Below, in pieces: positions 54,625 through 63,900 of a DNA stretch of 64,000 nucleotides. The translations under genes and the position numbers were made by a program. How positions within the stretch are numbered: position 1 is the first letter of the stretch; each line of letters opens with the position of its first letter. The DNA is taken from positions 124,001-188,000 of the forward strand of contig JADKHE010000013.1 of the NCBI GenBank assembly GCA_016721925.1. The letters are read 5' to 3'. Below the pieces are notes generated by a model. It saw nothing but the letters and a program-made list of their open reading frames with translations, was not told the DNA's origin and searched no databases. Source of the DNA: Candidatus Skiveiella danica (lineage in GTDB: Bacteria > Pseudomonadota > Gammaproteobacteria > Burkholderiales > Burkholderiaceae_C).

Positions 54625-55526
54625 TTCCGTCCCGCGACGGCGTCGGCGCCAGCCGTGTCGCCGTACCTCCAGGCCCCTGGGTCACTCTGCTGGATTTCCT
54701 GGCCGAGCGCCTGCCAGGCGTCCCCCGGGAAACCTGGGCGCAACGCCTGGCCACCGGCCACGTGTTCGATGACGCCGGACAGCCTGTTGCGGTCGATGCG
54801 CCCATTCGCACCGGACAAGTTCTGCACTACTACCGCGACATCGCGGACGAGGCTGTGATCCCGTTCGATGAAACCATCCTGTTTCAGGACGATTGGCTGG
54901 TGGTGGCCGACAAACCGCACTTCCTGCCGGTCACGCCGACCGGAGGCTATGTGCAGCAAACCCTGCTGGTGCGCCTGAAGCGCCGCTTGGGCATCGAGCA
55001 CCTGGCGCCGATCCATCGCATCGACCGTGAAACCGCGGGCCTGACGCTGTTCGCCGTCCAGCCCGCCACGCGCGACGCCTACCATGCGCTGTTTCGCCAA
55101 CGCGCCGTCACCAAGACCTATGAGGCGATCGCGGCCAGCCCCGGCGTGCAGCCGTTTCCGCGCGTCCATCGCAGCCGCATCGTGGAAGATTCGTCCGCCT
55201 TTTTCCGCATGGTCGAGACGCCCGGCGAGGCCAACAGTGAAACACGCATCGAGGTGCTCGAAGTTCGTGGCACCCACGCGCGCTATGGCCTGCAACCGCT
55301 GACCGGGCGCCGCCACCAGTTGCGCGTCAGCATGGATGCGCTGGGGCTGCCGATCATCGGCGACCAGTTTTACCCTACCGTGCGGCGCGGCCCGCGCGAG
55401 CCAGAAGACTTCAGCCGACCCTTGCAGTTGCTGGCGCGCACCATCGCCTTCACCGATCCGGTCACCGGCCAGGCGCGCGCCTTCGAAAGCCGGCGTTCGC
55501 TGCAGTGGCCCGAGCCCGACGCCTGA
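54621..55526 (+). CDS. RluA-type pseudouridine synthase, start uncertain
   Basis: The frame shows family sequence from at least VTLLDFLAERLPGVPRETWAQRLATGHVFDDAG (an S4-like N-terminal part) to the end. The catalytic Asp is in HLAPIHRIDRETAGLTLFAV, and TGRRHQLRVSMDALGLPIIGDQFYP is the conserved C-terminal part. The only ordinary start, GTG 54,762, would cut into the N-terminal part. A CTG at 54,621 overlapping the previous stop is possible, but its use is unproven. It isomerises uridine in rRNA or tRNA; the site is unknown. Confidence 0.8.
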   Translation: MIPSRDGVGASRVAVPPGPWVTLLDFLAERLPGVPRETWAQRLATGHVFDDAGQPVAVDAPIRTGQVLHYYRDIADEAVIPFDETILFQDDWLVVADKPHFLPVTPTGGYVQQTLLVRLKRRLGIEHLAPIHRIDRETAGLTLFAVQPATRDAYHALFRQRAVTKTYEAIAASPGVQPFPRVHRSRIVEDSSAFFRMVETPGEANSETRIEVLEVRGTHARYGLQPLTGRRHQLRVSMDALGLPIIGDQFYPTVRRGPREPEDFSRPLQLLARTIAFTDPVTGQARAFESRRSLQWPEPDA

Positions 55527-55594
55527 ATGCGGGTGCTGTGATTCACTCTCCCGTTGGCAGGACCCGCCGGCAGGCGGCCTGATTCGCCCGGATC

Positions 55595-56494
55595 TCAGCG
55601 GGTAAAGGCCTGCTGCAGGGCTTGAATCAGGATCTGGCGCGACTGCTCCCGCGCTTGGGCATCTGCCCCCACATGCACGCCCTGACCGGGGTTGACGCCA
55701 TTGGGCACATCGCGACGCAGGGTCAGCGCGGCCTTGCCGTCGAAGCCATGATGGGCGCCTTCAAAAGCCTCCACCCGCACCGCATACCCGCTTTTTTCGC
55801 TGGCCAGCACCTGACAGGGCGTGGATGGCGTCCAGTCGTCGGCCAGCCCGACCAGCAGCAAGGTGTCTGACACGGGGCGGTAGCCGCGGCGCCCCTCCGT
55901 TTCACAGCCGGGGTAGAAGGCCGCGGCATAGCGCGGTCGCGTCCGGCTTCTTGCCACCTCGGAATGATTGAGGTTGGTGGCGGACAGCACCGTGCTGCCG
56001 CCATTGGACCAGCCAAGCAAGGCCAGCCGGCTGGCATCCACGCCGGGTTGTGCCGCAAGCCACTCGAGCGCCCCCAGAGCATCACGGCGCCGCTGGATCT
56101 GGGTGACCTTGCGGGTGCCTTCGCGCTGGGTGCACAGCTCGGTTTCGCCACGCGGCGACAGCGAATCGACGGCGATCGCATCCCAGCCCTGGGCGTTCAA
56201 CAGGGCCGCATAGTCGCGATACCGTTCGGCGGGCTCGCCGTTTCGGTTCAACATGCCCCTGCAGCCGTGCAGCATCACGACCACCGGCGCCGGGGCGCGG
56301 CTTGGCGCCCCCTCGGCGGGCGCACGGAACCACCAGGCCGGCAACATGATCGCCAGCCCGTCGGGCGCATCCAGGCTGGGAAATTCCACGCGCTGCGGCC
56401 CGGATGACGCGGCATCGTGCGCAGGGGCCCGCGCACCGGCTCCTGTCGTCAAGAACAAGGTCAAAAGGGCACAGGCCCAGCGTCGAATGGTCAT
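55595..56494 (-). CDS. secreted dienelactone-hydrolase-like alpha/beta hydrolase
   Basis: 299 residues with a signal peptide. The catalytic triad is visible: nucleophile in LLGWSNGGSTVL, Asp in LVGLADDWTPSTP, His in EGAHHGFDG. The oxyanion region is VVMLHGCRGMLNRNG. Dienelactone-hydrolase relatives cleave lactones and esters, but the substrate here is unknown. The start codon and the first residues, MTIRRWACAL, lie within dispersed-repeat copy h, so the repeat has supplied part of the export signal. It follows alaS at a distance of 129 bases. Confidence 0.88.
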   Translation of the reverse strand: MTIRRWACALLTLFLTTGAGARAPAHDAASSGPQRVEFPSLDAPDGLAIMLPAWWFRAPAEGAPSRAPAPVVVMLHGCRGMLNRNGEPAERYRDYAALLNAQGWDAIAVDSLSPRGETELCTQREGTRKVTQIQRRRDALGALEWLAAQPGVDASRLALLGWSNGGSTVLSATNLNHSEVARSRTRPRYAAAFYPGCETEGRRGYRPVSDTLLLVGLADDWTPSTPCQVLASEKSGYAVRVEAFEGAHHGFDGKAALTLRRDVPNGVNPGQGVHVGADAQAREQSRQILIQALQQAFTR

Positions 56495-56512
56495 GAAACG
56501 CTATCAAAACGA
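56460..56512 (-). repeat. dispersed repeat, copy h, overlapping a start codon
   Basis: On the minus strand it reads TTTTGATAGC, then ATGACCATTCGACGCTGGGC, the best match to the consensus in the window. The ATG is the start of the hydrolase gene at 56,494. Confidence 0.85.
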
Positions 56513-56623
56513 AAGCAAATCAAAGGCAGGGCATGCCGCACCTTCATCTGCAAGCGGGGGCGACAGAAAACCTCGCTGGCCGCGCGCAACCGGCACATCG
56601 GGTGCCAGGCGGGCCGCTGCGCT

Positions 56624-59251
56624 TCAGACCCGCTCGCCGACCCACGCCTGCACCGAGGCCAGGGCGCTGGCCAGCTTGCTGGGCTCGGTGCCGCCGGCCA
56701 TGGCCAGGTCCGGCTTGCCGCCGCCCTTGCCACCGACCTGCTGCGCCACAAAGTTGACCAGTTCGCCCGCCTTGACCTTGCCCAGGGTATCGGCCGTCAC
56801 GCCGGCGGCCAGCTGCACCTTGTCGCCGTCCACCGCGGCCAGCACGATGGCGGCGGTCTTGAGCTTGTCCTTGAGCTTGTCCATCGTCTCGCGCAGGGCC
56901 TTGGCGTCCGCGCCTTCCAGCCGCGCCGCCAGCACCTTGACGCCGCGGATGTCCACCGCCCTGTTCACCAGCTCGTCGCCCTGGCTGGAGGCCAGCTTGC
57001 CCTTCAGGGCCGTCAGCTCCTTCTCCAGCTCGCGCGCCTGCTCCAGCATGGCGCTGATGCGCGCCGGCACCTCGCCCGGGGTCACGCGCAGGGTGCCCGC
57101 CACGCCGCCGAGAGTGGCCTCCATGCCCTGCACATAGGCCAGCGCGTTCAGGCCGGTGACCGCCTCGATGCGGCGCACGCCGGCGGCCACGCCACCTTCG
57201 GCAATGATGGTGAAAAAGCCGATGTCGCCGGTGCGCTGCACATGGGTGCCCCCGCAAAGCTCACGGCTGGTTCCGATGTCGAGCACGCGCACGGTCTCGC
57301 CGTATTTCTCGCCGAACAGCATCATGGCGCCGGTCTTCTGCGCCGACTCGATGTCCATCACGCGCGCCTGGGTCGGCACGTTCATCACGATTTCGGCGTT
57401 GACGCGCAGCTCGATCTCGCGGATCTGGACGTCGGTGAGCGGCGCGTTGTGCGTGAAGTCGAAACGGGTGCGCTCGGCATTGACCAGCGAGCCCTTCTGC
57501 TGCACATGGCCGCCCAGCACTTCGCGCAGCGCCTTGTGCATCAGGTGGGTGACCGAGTGGTTTCGCACGGTCGCACCGCGCACCAGGGTGTTGACCCGGG
57601 CGGCCACATGGTCGCCCACGCTCAGCGTGCCCTCGGCAAGCGTGCCGTGGTGGCCGAACACGTCGGACTTGATCTTCTGTGTATCGGCCACCTCGAAACG
57701 CGCCGACCCGCTGACCAGTTCGCCCTCGTCGCCCACCTGGCCGCCGCTTTCGGCGTAGAACGGCGTGGTGTCGAGCACGACGACCCCGTTCTGCCCGGCT
57801 TTCAGCTCGGCCACGCTGACGCCGTCTAGGTACAGGGCGACGATCTTGGCGGCCCGTTCTTCCAGGTGCTCATAGCCGGTGAAGGTGTTGCCGGGCCCGG
57901 TGTACTCCAACGCCTTGTCCATCTTGAACTTGCCGGCCGCGCGTCCCTTGGCCTTTTGCTGCTCCATGGCGGCGGCAAAGCCGGCACCGTCCACCTCGAC
58001 ACCATGTTCGCGACAAACGTCTGCCGACAGATCAAGCGGGAAGCCGTAGGTGTCGTGCAGCTTGAAGGCCACGTCGCCAGGCAAGACCTTGGTGCCACCG
58101 GCCAGCGCCTCGTCCAGGATCTGCATGCCGGTGGCCAGGGTTTCGAAGAAACGCTCTTCCTCGACCCGCAACACCTCGGTGATGCGGGCCTCCTGCGCGG
58201 CAAGGTTGGGGTAGGCCGCGCCCATGAGCTGCACCAGGTCTTTCACCAGCTTGTGGAAAAACGGCGACTTCTTGCCCAGCTTGTAGCCATGGCGGATGGC
58301 GCGGCGCACGATGCGGCGCTGCACGTAGCCCCGGCCTTCGTTGGAGGGAATCACGCCGTCGCTGACGAGGAACGCGGTGGCGCGGATGTGGTCGGCAATC
58401 ACCTTGAGCGACGGGTTGCTCAGGTCGGCGACGCCAGTTTCCCGGGCAGCCGCCTTGATCAGCACGTCGAACAGGTCGATCTCGTAGTTGCTGTGCACGT
58501 GCTGCAGGATGGCGGCCAGGCGCTCCAGGCCCATGCCGGTGTCCACGCAGGGCGCGGGCAATGGCGTGACCGAGCCGTCTTCCTTCATGTCGAACTGCAT
58601 GAACACGTTGTTCCAGATCTCGATGAAGCGGTCGCCATCTTCGTCGGGGCTGCCAGGCGGGCCGCCGGGAATGTGGTCGCCGTGGTCATAGAAGATTTCA
58701 CTGCACGGGCCGCAGGGGCCGGTGTCGGCCATCATCCAGAAGTTGTCGGACTTGTAGCGCCCGCCCTTGTTGTCACCGATGCGGATCACACGCTCAGGCG
58801 GCAGGCCGATCTCCTTGGTCCAGATGTCGTAGGCCTCGTCGTCCTCTTCATACACCGTGGCCAGCAGGCGCTCGGCGGGGAGCTTGTAGACCACGGTCAG
58901 CAGTTCCCAGGCCCACTTGAGCGATTCGCGCTTGAAGTAGTCGCCGAAGCTCCAGTTACCCAGCATCTCGAAGAACGTATGGTGGCGCGCGGTGTAACCC
59001 ACGTTCTCCAGGTCGTTGTGCTTGCCGCCGGCGCGCAGGCAGGCCTGTACCGAGGCGGCGCGCACATACGAGCGCTTGTCAGTGCCCAGGAACACGTCCT
59101 TGAACTGCACCATGCCCGAGTTGGTGAACATCAGCGTCGGGTCGTTGCCCGGCACCAGCGGGCTCGACGCCACGACCGTGTGGCCCTTGGAGGCAAAGAA
59201 GTCGAGGAAGCTCTTGCGGATATCAGCGACGGAGAAAGTGGGAGTGCTCAT
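56624..59251 (-). CDS. alaS: alanyl-tRNA synthetase
   Basis: 875 residues from the ATG at 59,251, the usual length. It begins FSVADIRKSFLDFFASKGHTVVASSPLVP. HHTFFEMLGNWSFGDYFK is the class II core, and the editing domain has the zinc residues in VTHLMHKAL and ELCGGTHVQRTG. The C-terminal oligomerisation region ends GMAGGTEPSKL-like before QAWVGERV (a DHHA1-type region). It charges tRNA-Ala. A perfect TATAAT on the minus strand at 59,325-59,330 marks its promoter. Confidence 0.97.
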   Translation of the reverse strand: MSTPTFSVADIRKSFLDFFASKGHTVVASSPLVPGNDPTLMFTNSGMVQFKDVFLGTDKRSYVRAASVQACLRAGGKHNDLENVGYTARHHTFFEMLGNWSFGDYFKRESLKWAWELLTVVYKLPAERLLATVYEEDDEAYDIWTKEIGLPPERVIRIGDNKGGRYKSDNFWMMADTGPCGPCSEIFYDHGDHIPGGPPGSPDEDGDRFIEIWNNVFMQFDMKEDGSVTPLPAPCVDTGMGLERLAAILQHVHSNYEIDLFDVLIKAAARETGVADLSNPSLKVIADHIRATAFLVSDGVIPSNEGRGYVQRRIVRRAIRHGYKLGKKSPFFHKLVKDLVQLMGAAYPNLAAQEARITEVLRVEEERFFETLATGMQILDEALAGGTKVLPGDVAFKLHDTYGFPLDLSADVCREHGVEVDGAGFAAAMEQQKAKGRAAGKFKMDKALEYTGPGNTFTGYEHLEERAAKIVALYLDGVSVAELKAGQNGVVVLDTTPFYAESGGQVGDEGELVSGSARFEVADTQKIKSDVFGHHGTLAEGTLSVGDHVAARVNTLVRGATVRNHSVTHLMHKALREVLGGHVQQKGSLVNAERTRFDFTHNAPLTDVQIREIELRVNAEIVMNVPTQARVMDIESAQKTGAMMLFGEKYGETVRVLDIGTSRELCGGTHVQRTGDIGFFTIIAEGGVAAGVRRIEAVTGLNALAYVQGMEATLGGVAGTLRVTPGEVPARISAMLEQARELEKELTALKGKLASSQGDELVNRAVDIRGVKVLAARLEGADAKALRETMDKLKDKLKTAAIVLAAVDGDKVQLAAGVTADTLGKVKAGELVNFVAQQVGGKGGGKPDLAMAGGTEPSKLASALASVQAWVGERV

Positions 59252-59324
59252 TGTTTTGGGTGGTTTGCCGTGCCGGCCAGCGAGCGCGAACCGCACGTAA
59301 AGGCTTGATCTGCTTGAACATTCG

Positions 59325-59330
59325 ATTATA
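59325..59330 (-). promoter_or_regulatory. -10 box of the alaS promoter (TATAAT)
   Basis: A perfect TATAAT in the alaS direction, 73 bases before its start codon. No good -35 box is seen at standard spacing. Confidence 0.5.
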
Positions 59331-59352
59331 GGTTTGGGGCTCACGGCGTGAC

Positions 59353-59368
59353 TGACACGGATGTGTCA
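59353..59368. promoter_or_regulatory. inverted repeat upstream of gabD (TGACAC-4-GTGTCA)
   Basis: TGACACGGATGTGTCA lies between the divergent alaS and gabD genes, 83 bases ahead of gabD. It could be an operator for gabD. No adjacent regulator gene is present. Confidence 0.4.
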
Positions 59369-59451
59369 AAGCGCTATGCTCTGCGGCTGGAATATTTGCT
59401 TAACAGGTTAAATAAATCGCCGGCAACGGCCGCGCCACAAGGAGACGAACC

Positions 59452-60930
59452 ATGGACATGAAGACTTCCCCCCTGGCCCTGCTGAAGGACCCCACCCTGC
59501 TCAAGACCGATGGCCTCATCAACGGCCAGTGGGTGTCTGGCGCCAGCCGCTTCGAGGTGCTGGACCCGGCCACCGGCCTGAAGCTGGCCGACGTGGCCAA
59601 CCTGGGCCCCGCCGATGCGCAGGCCGCCATCGGGGCCGCGAACGCGGCCTGGCCCGCGTGGCGTGGCAAGACGGCCAAGGAGCGCAGCAACATCCTTCGC
59701 AAATGGTTCGACCTGCTGATGGCCAACCAGGACGACCTCGGCCGGCTGATGACGGCCGAGCAGGGCAAGCCCCTGCCCGAGGCCAAAGGCGAAGTGGCTT
59801 ATGGCGCCAGCTTCGTCGAATGGTTTGCCGAAGAAGCCAAGCGCGTCAACGGGGAGACCTTGCCGCCGTTCGATCCCACGCGACGCCTGATGGTGCTGCG
59901 CCAGCCGATCGGCGTGTGCGCGGCGATCACCCCCTGGAACTTCCCGCTGGCGATGATCACCCGCAAGGTGGCCCCGGCTCTGGCGGCCGGTTGCCCGGTC
60001 ATCATCAAACCCGCCGAACTGACGCCGCTGACGGCCCTGGCAGCAGCCGAACTGGCCATCCGCGCGGGCATTCCACCCGGGGTGATCAACCTGCTGAGCG
60101 CCGACAGTGACCACTCGATCGCGATCGGCAAGGTGCTGTGCGAAAGCAGCGTGGTGCGCCACCTCTCCTTCACCGGCTCTACCGAAGTCGGCCGCATCCT
60201 GATGGCCCAGAGCGCCCCCACCGTCAAGAAGCTGTCGCTGGAACTGGGCGGCAACGCGCCGTTCATCGTGTTTGACGACGCTGACATCGACAGCGCAGTC
60301 GAAGGGGCTTTCGCGAGCAAATACCGCAATGCCGGCCAGACCTGCGTCTGCTCGAACCGGCTCTACGTGCAGGACGGCGTCTACGATGAATTTGTCGAGA
60401 AATTCGCTGCCAAGGTCAAGACGGCGAAGGTCGGCAACGGCTTCGAGGACGGGGTCAACCAGGGCCCGCTGATCGAGGAAGCCGCGCTGGAGAAAGTGGA
60501 GCGTCATGTGAAGGATGCGGTGGCCAGGGGCGCTCGCGTGCTGGTCGGCGGCAAGCGCCTGTCCGGCCAGTTCTTCGAGCCGACGGTCGTGGCCGACGCC
60601 ACGGCGGACATGCTGTGCGCCCGCGAGGAAACGTTTGGCCCGTTCGCCCCGGTGTTCAAGTTCACCACCGAGCAGGAGGCCGTCGACGCGGCCAACGCCA
60701 CCGAATTCGGCCTGGCCAGTTACTTCTACAGCCGCGACGTCGGCCGGATCTTCCGTGTCAGCGAAGCGCTGGAATACGGCATGGTCGGCATCAACGTCGG
60801 CATCCTGGCCACGGAGCACGTGCCCTTCGGTGGCGTCAAGCAGTCCGGCCTGGGCCGCGAAGGCTCGCACCACGGCATCGACGACTACGTGGAGCTCAAG
60901 TACCTCTGCCTGGGCGACATCCTCAAGTAA
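59452..60930 (+). CDS. gabD: NADP-dependent succinate-semialdehyde dehydrogenase
   Basis: 492 residues, preceded by AAGGAGAC. It oxidises succinate semialdehyde to succinate, the end of GABA and some aromatic-acid breakdown. Aldehyde-dehydrogenase landmarks are CAAITPWNFPLAMITRKV, FTGSTEVGRILMAQ, the catalytic Glu in LELGGNAPFIVFDDAD, and the catalytic Cys in NAGQTCVCSNRLYVQ. The C-terminal VPFGGVKQSGLGREGSHHGIDDYVELKYLCLG fits GabD over other aldehyde dehydrogenases. Confidence 0.93.
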   Translation: MDMKTSPLALLKDPTLLKTDGLINGQWVSGASRFEVLDPATGLKLADVANLGPADAQAAIGAANAAWPAWRGKTAKERSNILRKWFDLLMANQDDLGRLMTAEQGKPLPEAKGEVAYGASFVEWFAEEAKRVNGETLPPFDPTRRLMVLRQPIGVCAAITPWNFPLAMITRKVAPALAAGCPVIIKPAELTPLTALAAAELAIRAGIPPGVINLLSADSDHSIAIGKVLCESSVVRHLSFTGSTEVGRILMAQSAPTVKKLSLELGGNAPFIVFDDADIDSAVEGAFASKYRNAGQTCVCSNRLYVQDGVYDEFVEKFAAKVKTAKVGNGFEDGVNQGPLIEEAALEKVERHVKDAVARGARVLVGGKRLSGQFFEPTVVADATADMLCAREETFGPFAPVFKFTTEQEAVDAANATEFGLASYFYSRDVGRIFRVSEALEYGMVGINVGILATEHVPFGGVKQSGLGREGSHHGIDDYVELKYLCLGDILK

Positions 60931-60942
60931 ACTAACGGCTTC

Positions 60943-61016
60943 GCGGGTGTAGTTCAATGGTAGAACGGCAGCTTCCCAAGCTTCATACGCGGGTTCGATT
61001 CCCGTCTCCCGCTCCA
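60943..61016 (+). tRNA. tRNA-Gly (anticodon CCC)
   Basis: A 74-nucleotide cloverleaf including an encoded CCA end, very like the E. coli glyU type: GTAGTTCAATGGTAGAAC forms the D arm, TTCCCAA the anticodon loop (CCC), GGGTTCGATTCCC the T arm. Two stem mismatches are visible: U6-U67 in the acceptor stem and C28-U42 in the anticodon stem. It lies 12 bases after gabD. Confidence 0.93.
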
Positions 61017-61199
61017 CACGGATCTTCCGCAAGCCAGGCCTGCTGATCGACCTCAGCACGGGTGTGCTGGCCTCCCTGCCTGGCAAGCCGACTCGTAACG
61101 TTGTGCCAACCCGGTCGGGCCCGGACGGGTTTGTGCCAATGGCTGCACGTCGGCGTTTTGCTAAGCTCGTGCCATCCTTCTGCCCACCCGCCCAAGCCC

Positions 61200-61580
61200 A
61201 TGTCGACTTCCCAGGAACCTGCAACCGACGTTGGTCCGGTGCGCCGCTTCGTGACGCCTGGCTACACGCCAAAAGCAACCACCCTGGGGCAGCTGCGCCA
61301 ACGAATCGATTCACTCGACGAGCAGATCGTTGCGCTTCTCGCTGAGCGGGCCTTGTGCGTGCGCGACGCGACACGCTTCAAGCGCGACGCCTTCCAGGTC
61401 GCCGCCCCCGAGCGCCAGGCCGCCGTGTTTTCGCGCGTGCGCGAACTGGCCACGCGCCATGAAGCCGATTTCCCGGGTCTGCCCGACCTCGTCGAGGCCA
61501 CCTACCGCACGCTGGTCGGTGGTTTCATCGCCGGTGAAGGGCGCTTTTTCCATGAAACCGAACTGATTCCATCGCCATGA
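61200..61580 (+). CDS. AroQ-class chorismate mutase-like protein
   Basis: 126 residues from the ATG at 61,200; an upstream in-frame extension is unlikely as it would cover non-conserved leader. The helical AroQ core is TLGQLRQRIDSLDEQIVALLAERALCVRDATRFKRD, with the active-site Arg and Lys typical of the small chorismate-mutase/isochorismate-pyruvate-lyase (PchB) family. It converts chorismate to prephenate or a similar product. Its stop overlaps the next ATG. Confidence 0.85.
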   Translation: MSTSQEPATDVGPVRRFVTPGYTPKATTLGQLRQRIDSLDEQIVALLAERALCVRDATRFKRDAFQVAAPERQAAVFSRVRELATRHEADFPGLPDLVEATYRTLVGGFIAGEGRFFHETELIPSP

Positions 61581-62572
61581 ACCACCGTTACCGCCCCACC
61601 GTGTCCACCTGGCTGAAGCGCCTGGCCGCACTGGCCCTGTCGCTTGCTGGCACTGCTGCCCTGGCCCAGGCGGCTTGGCCGAGCAAGCCGATCAAGCTCG
61701 TCGTGCCTTACGGCGCCGGCTCGTCTCCGGACGTGATTGCACGCATCATGGGCGAGAAGCTGGCAACGCGACTGGGCCAGCCGGTCATCGTCGAGAACCG
61801 CGTCGGTGGTGGCGGCAACAACGGCACAGGCTCGGTCGCCAAGTCTCCCGGCGACGGCTACACCTACGTGATCAGCACCAACGGTCCCCTGGTCTACAAC
61901 ACCGTCCTGTACAAGAAGCTGCCGTACGACCCCTTCACCGAACTGCGGCCGGTCGTCCTCGCCGGCGGACAAGCGAACGTCTGCACGGTTCGTGCCGATT
62001 CCGGCATCAACTCGTTGCAGGAACTTGTCGCGGCAATGAAGAAGAACCCGGGCAAGTTCAACTTCTCGTCCACAGGCGTCGGCAGCCTGTCGCAACTGGG
62101 CGTCGAGTTGCTCAAGGTGAAGACCGACACCTATGCCGTGCACATTCCTTACGCCTCGTCGCCGCTGGCCGTGCTGGCCATTCTGCAAGGCGATGTGCAA
62201 TTTGCCTGCGTTCCGGCAGTGGCCGTGCTCCCGCAGGTCAAGGCTGGCAAGCTGCGCACGCTCGCGGTGTCGACTGCGCAACGAAGCCAGTTGACCCCGG
62301 ACATTCCCACGATGAAGGAAGCCGGCCTTCCCGAGATCGAAAACCTGGCCTGGATGGCCGTGATGGCGCCGGCCAGCACGCCCACCGACATCGTGCAGCG
62401 CATGAACCGCGAAATCAATGCCGTTCTGGCCATGCCCGAGGTCCGCGAAAAGCTGCACGCCCAGTACATGGAGCCGATCGGCGGGACACCGGAAGCGCTG
62501 CAGAACTTCATGCAGCAGGAACTCCGGGTCATGACCCCGATCATCAAGCGCACCGGCATCACCATCGAGTGA
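61577..62572 (+). CDS. Bug/TctC-family periplasmic solute-binding protein
   Basis: 331 residues with signal peptide (LAALALSLAGTAALA). Hallmarks are WPSKPIKLVVPYGAGSSPD, VENRVGGGGNNG and GGTPEALQNFM. It is translationally coupled to the chorismate-mutase gene, an unusual pairing that hints at a shikimate- or aromatic-related ligand (inference). No TctAB genes nearby. Confidence 0.92.
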   Translation: MNHRYRPTVSTWLKRLAALALSLAGTAALAQAAWPSKPIKLVVPYGAGSSPDVIARIMGEKLATRLGQPVIVENRVGGGGNNGTGSVAKSPGDGYTYVISTNGPLVYNTVLYKKLPYDPFTELRPVVLAGGQANVCTVRADSGINSLQELVAAMKKNPGKFNFSSTGVGSLSQLGVELLKVKTDTYAVHIPYASSPLAVLAILQGDVQFACVPAVAVLPQVKAGKLRTLAVSTAQRSQLTPDIPTMKEAGLPEIENLAWMAVMAPASTPTDIVQRMNREINAVLAMPEVREKLHAQYMEPIGGTPEALQNFMQQELRVMTPIIKRTGITIE

Positions 62573-63228
62573 GTGATGATCGGCGTCCAGGTCATCCGGC
62601 GCCCAGCCGGTGACGAGGAGATCGAGCGGGCGCTGACGCAGCTGGACCAACGTGCCTGCATCTACTTCGGATGCGATGCCGGCGTCGCGAGGAGTTTGCC
62701 TTGGACTGGCATCTCGTCCTATCCTGGTTCCTTGACCCGGTCCATGAAAGCGATGGACCTGCTGTGTCAATAAAGATAGGTTGTTATATTCATCTTTCCT
62801 TTTGAGGGCATTGGATGGACATCGCCGAAGGCACTGCTCGTTGAATGGGTCATCGGATGCCCGGGCTGTGTGATGCAGATTGTCACGCCAGATTGAGTGC
62901 CCATTGCACCGTTTGGATGCTGCCGCTGTCGTGCAAGAGGGTCGAGCCCATAGCAGCCTAGCTTGATCCACTGCACGCCAGCCCCGGGCACAAGACGCTG
63001 CATCACTCTGTTGCCAAGGCCATGAATAAAGCGACGGGCAACTGTTTGATACTGAGCCTCAGTAGGTGGTGGCATTGACGGCCTTTTGTGCTGGCGGCTG
63101 TTGAATCATCGCCGGCGCTGCCTTTCCCAAGAAGGGCACGCATTCGGTCGTTGTGACGCATCAGCACTGTGACGTCTTGGGCAAACAGGACAACAGCCAG
63201 GTGCCCGTCAACGTCTCGCCAGCCTGAG
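62573..63228. other. 656-base region without a recognisable gene, left flank of IS relic
   Basis: Several short frames occur on both strands, including a 102-codon frame on the minus strand (62,767-63,075), but none has family sequence, a ribosome site or clear codon bias. The base composition drops near 62,770-62,805 (an AT-rich TTGTTATATTCATC stretch), suggesting imported or eroded DNA. Confidence 0.6.
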
Positions 63229-63900
63229 AAGAAGATAGCCCGACAATGCAAGCACGAAACGGTCGGCTACCAACTTATCCACGACATGCTGCGCCCGGAG
63301 TTCCCCGACGTGAACCACAAGCGCGTGTACTGCCTGTTCACCCAGGCCAAGCTGGCCGAGCGCCGGCGCAAGAAGGTCAAGCGAACAGCGTCGGAACGTG
63401 TGCCGCTACGGCTGCCTCATAGAGTCAACGAGGTATGGAGCATGAATTTTGTGATCGACAGCCTCGCACGTGGACGATGCCTGAAGTACCTCACCGTGGC
63501 AGATGACTTCAGCCACGAGAGCGTCGACATCGCGGTGGACTTTGGTATTTCCGGTGAATACGTGACCCGGGTACCGTATCGGGCGGCGTTGTTTCGTGGC
63601 TACCCGCAGGCTGTGCGCACCGGCAACGGCCCGGAGTTCACCGGCCGGGCCTTCATGGCATGGGCGCACAGTCAGTGCATCCTGCACATCTTGATCGAGC
63701 CAAGGCGGTCCATGCAAAACGCCTACATTGAGAGCTTCAACGGCAAGTTCAGGGACAAGTTTCTGAACAAGCACTGGTTTGAAACGCTGCGCCATGCCAG
63801 AAGCGTCACCGAGACCTAGCGACAGGAGTACAACCAGGTCAAGCCCCACGGTAGTTGGGGAAGAATCCCGCCTGCCAGGTTCACCGAGCTACATCTCTCG
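63229..63900 (+). pseudogene. IS3-family transposase (OrfB) relic
   Basis: Recognisable IS3-type integrase: HETVGYQLIHDMLRPEFPDVNHKRVY, then VNEVWSMNFVIDSL, YLTVADDFSHESVDIAVDFG, VRTGNGPEFTGRAFMAWAHS, YIESFNGKFRDKFLNKHWFETL. Both catalytic Asp are changed: MDFV to MNFV, and TDNGPEF to TGNGPEF; only the Glu in YIESFNGK survives. A stop (TAG at 63,817) replaces the usual Trp codon, and family sequence continues past it (RQEYNQVKPHGSWGRIPPARFTELH). No intact start, OrfA or clear terminal repeats can be assigned, so it is inactive. Confidence 0.85.

Noticed and set aside
62767..63075. A 102-codon minus-strand frame
   Set aside because: No family similarity, no ribosome site and weak third-position bias in a region of eroded DNA.
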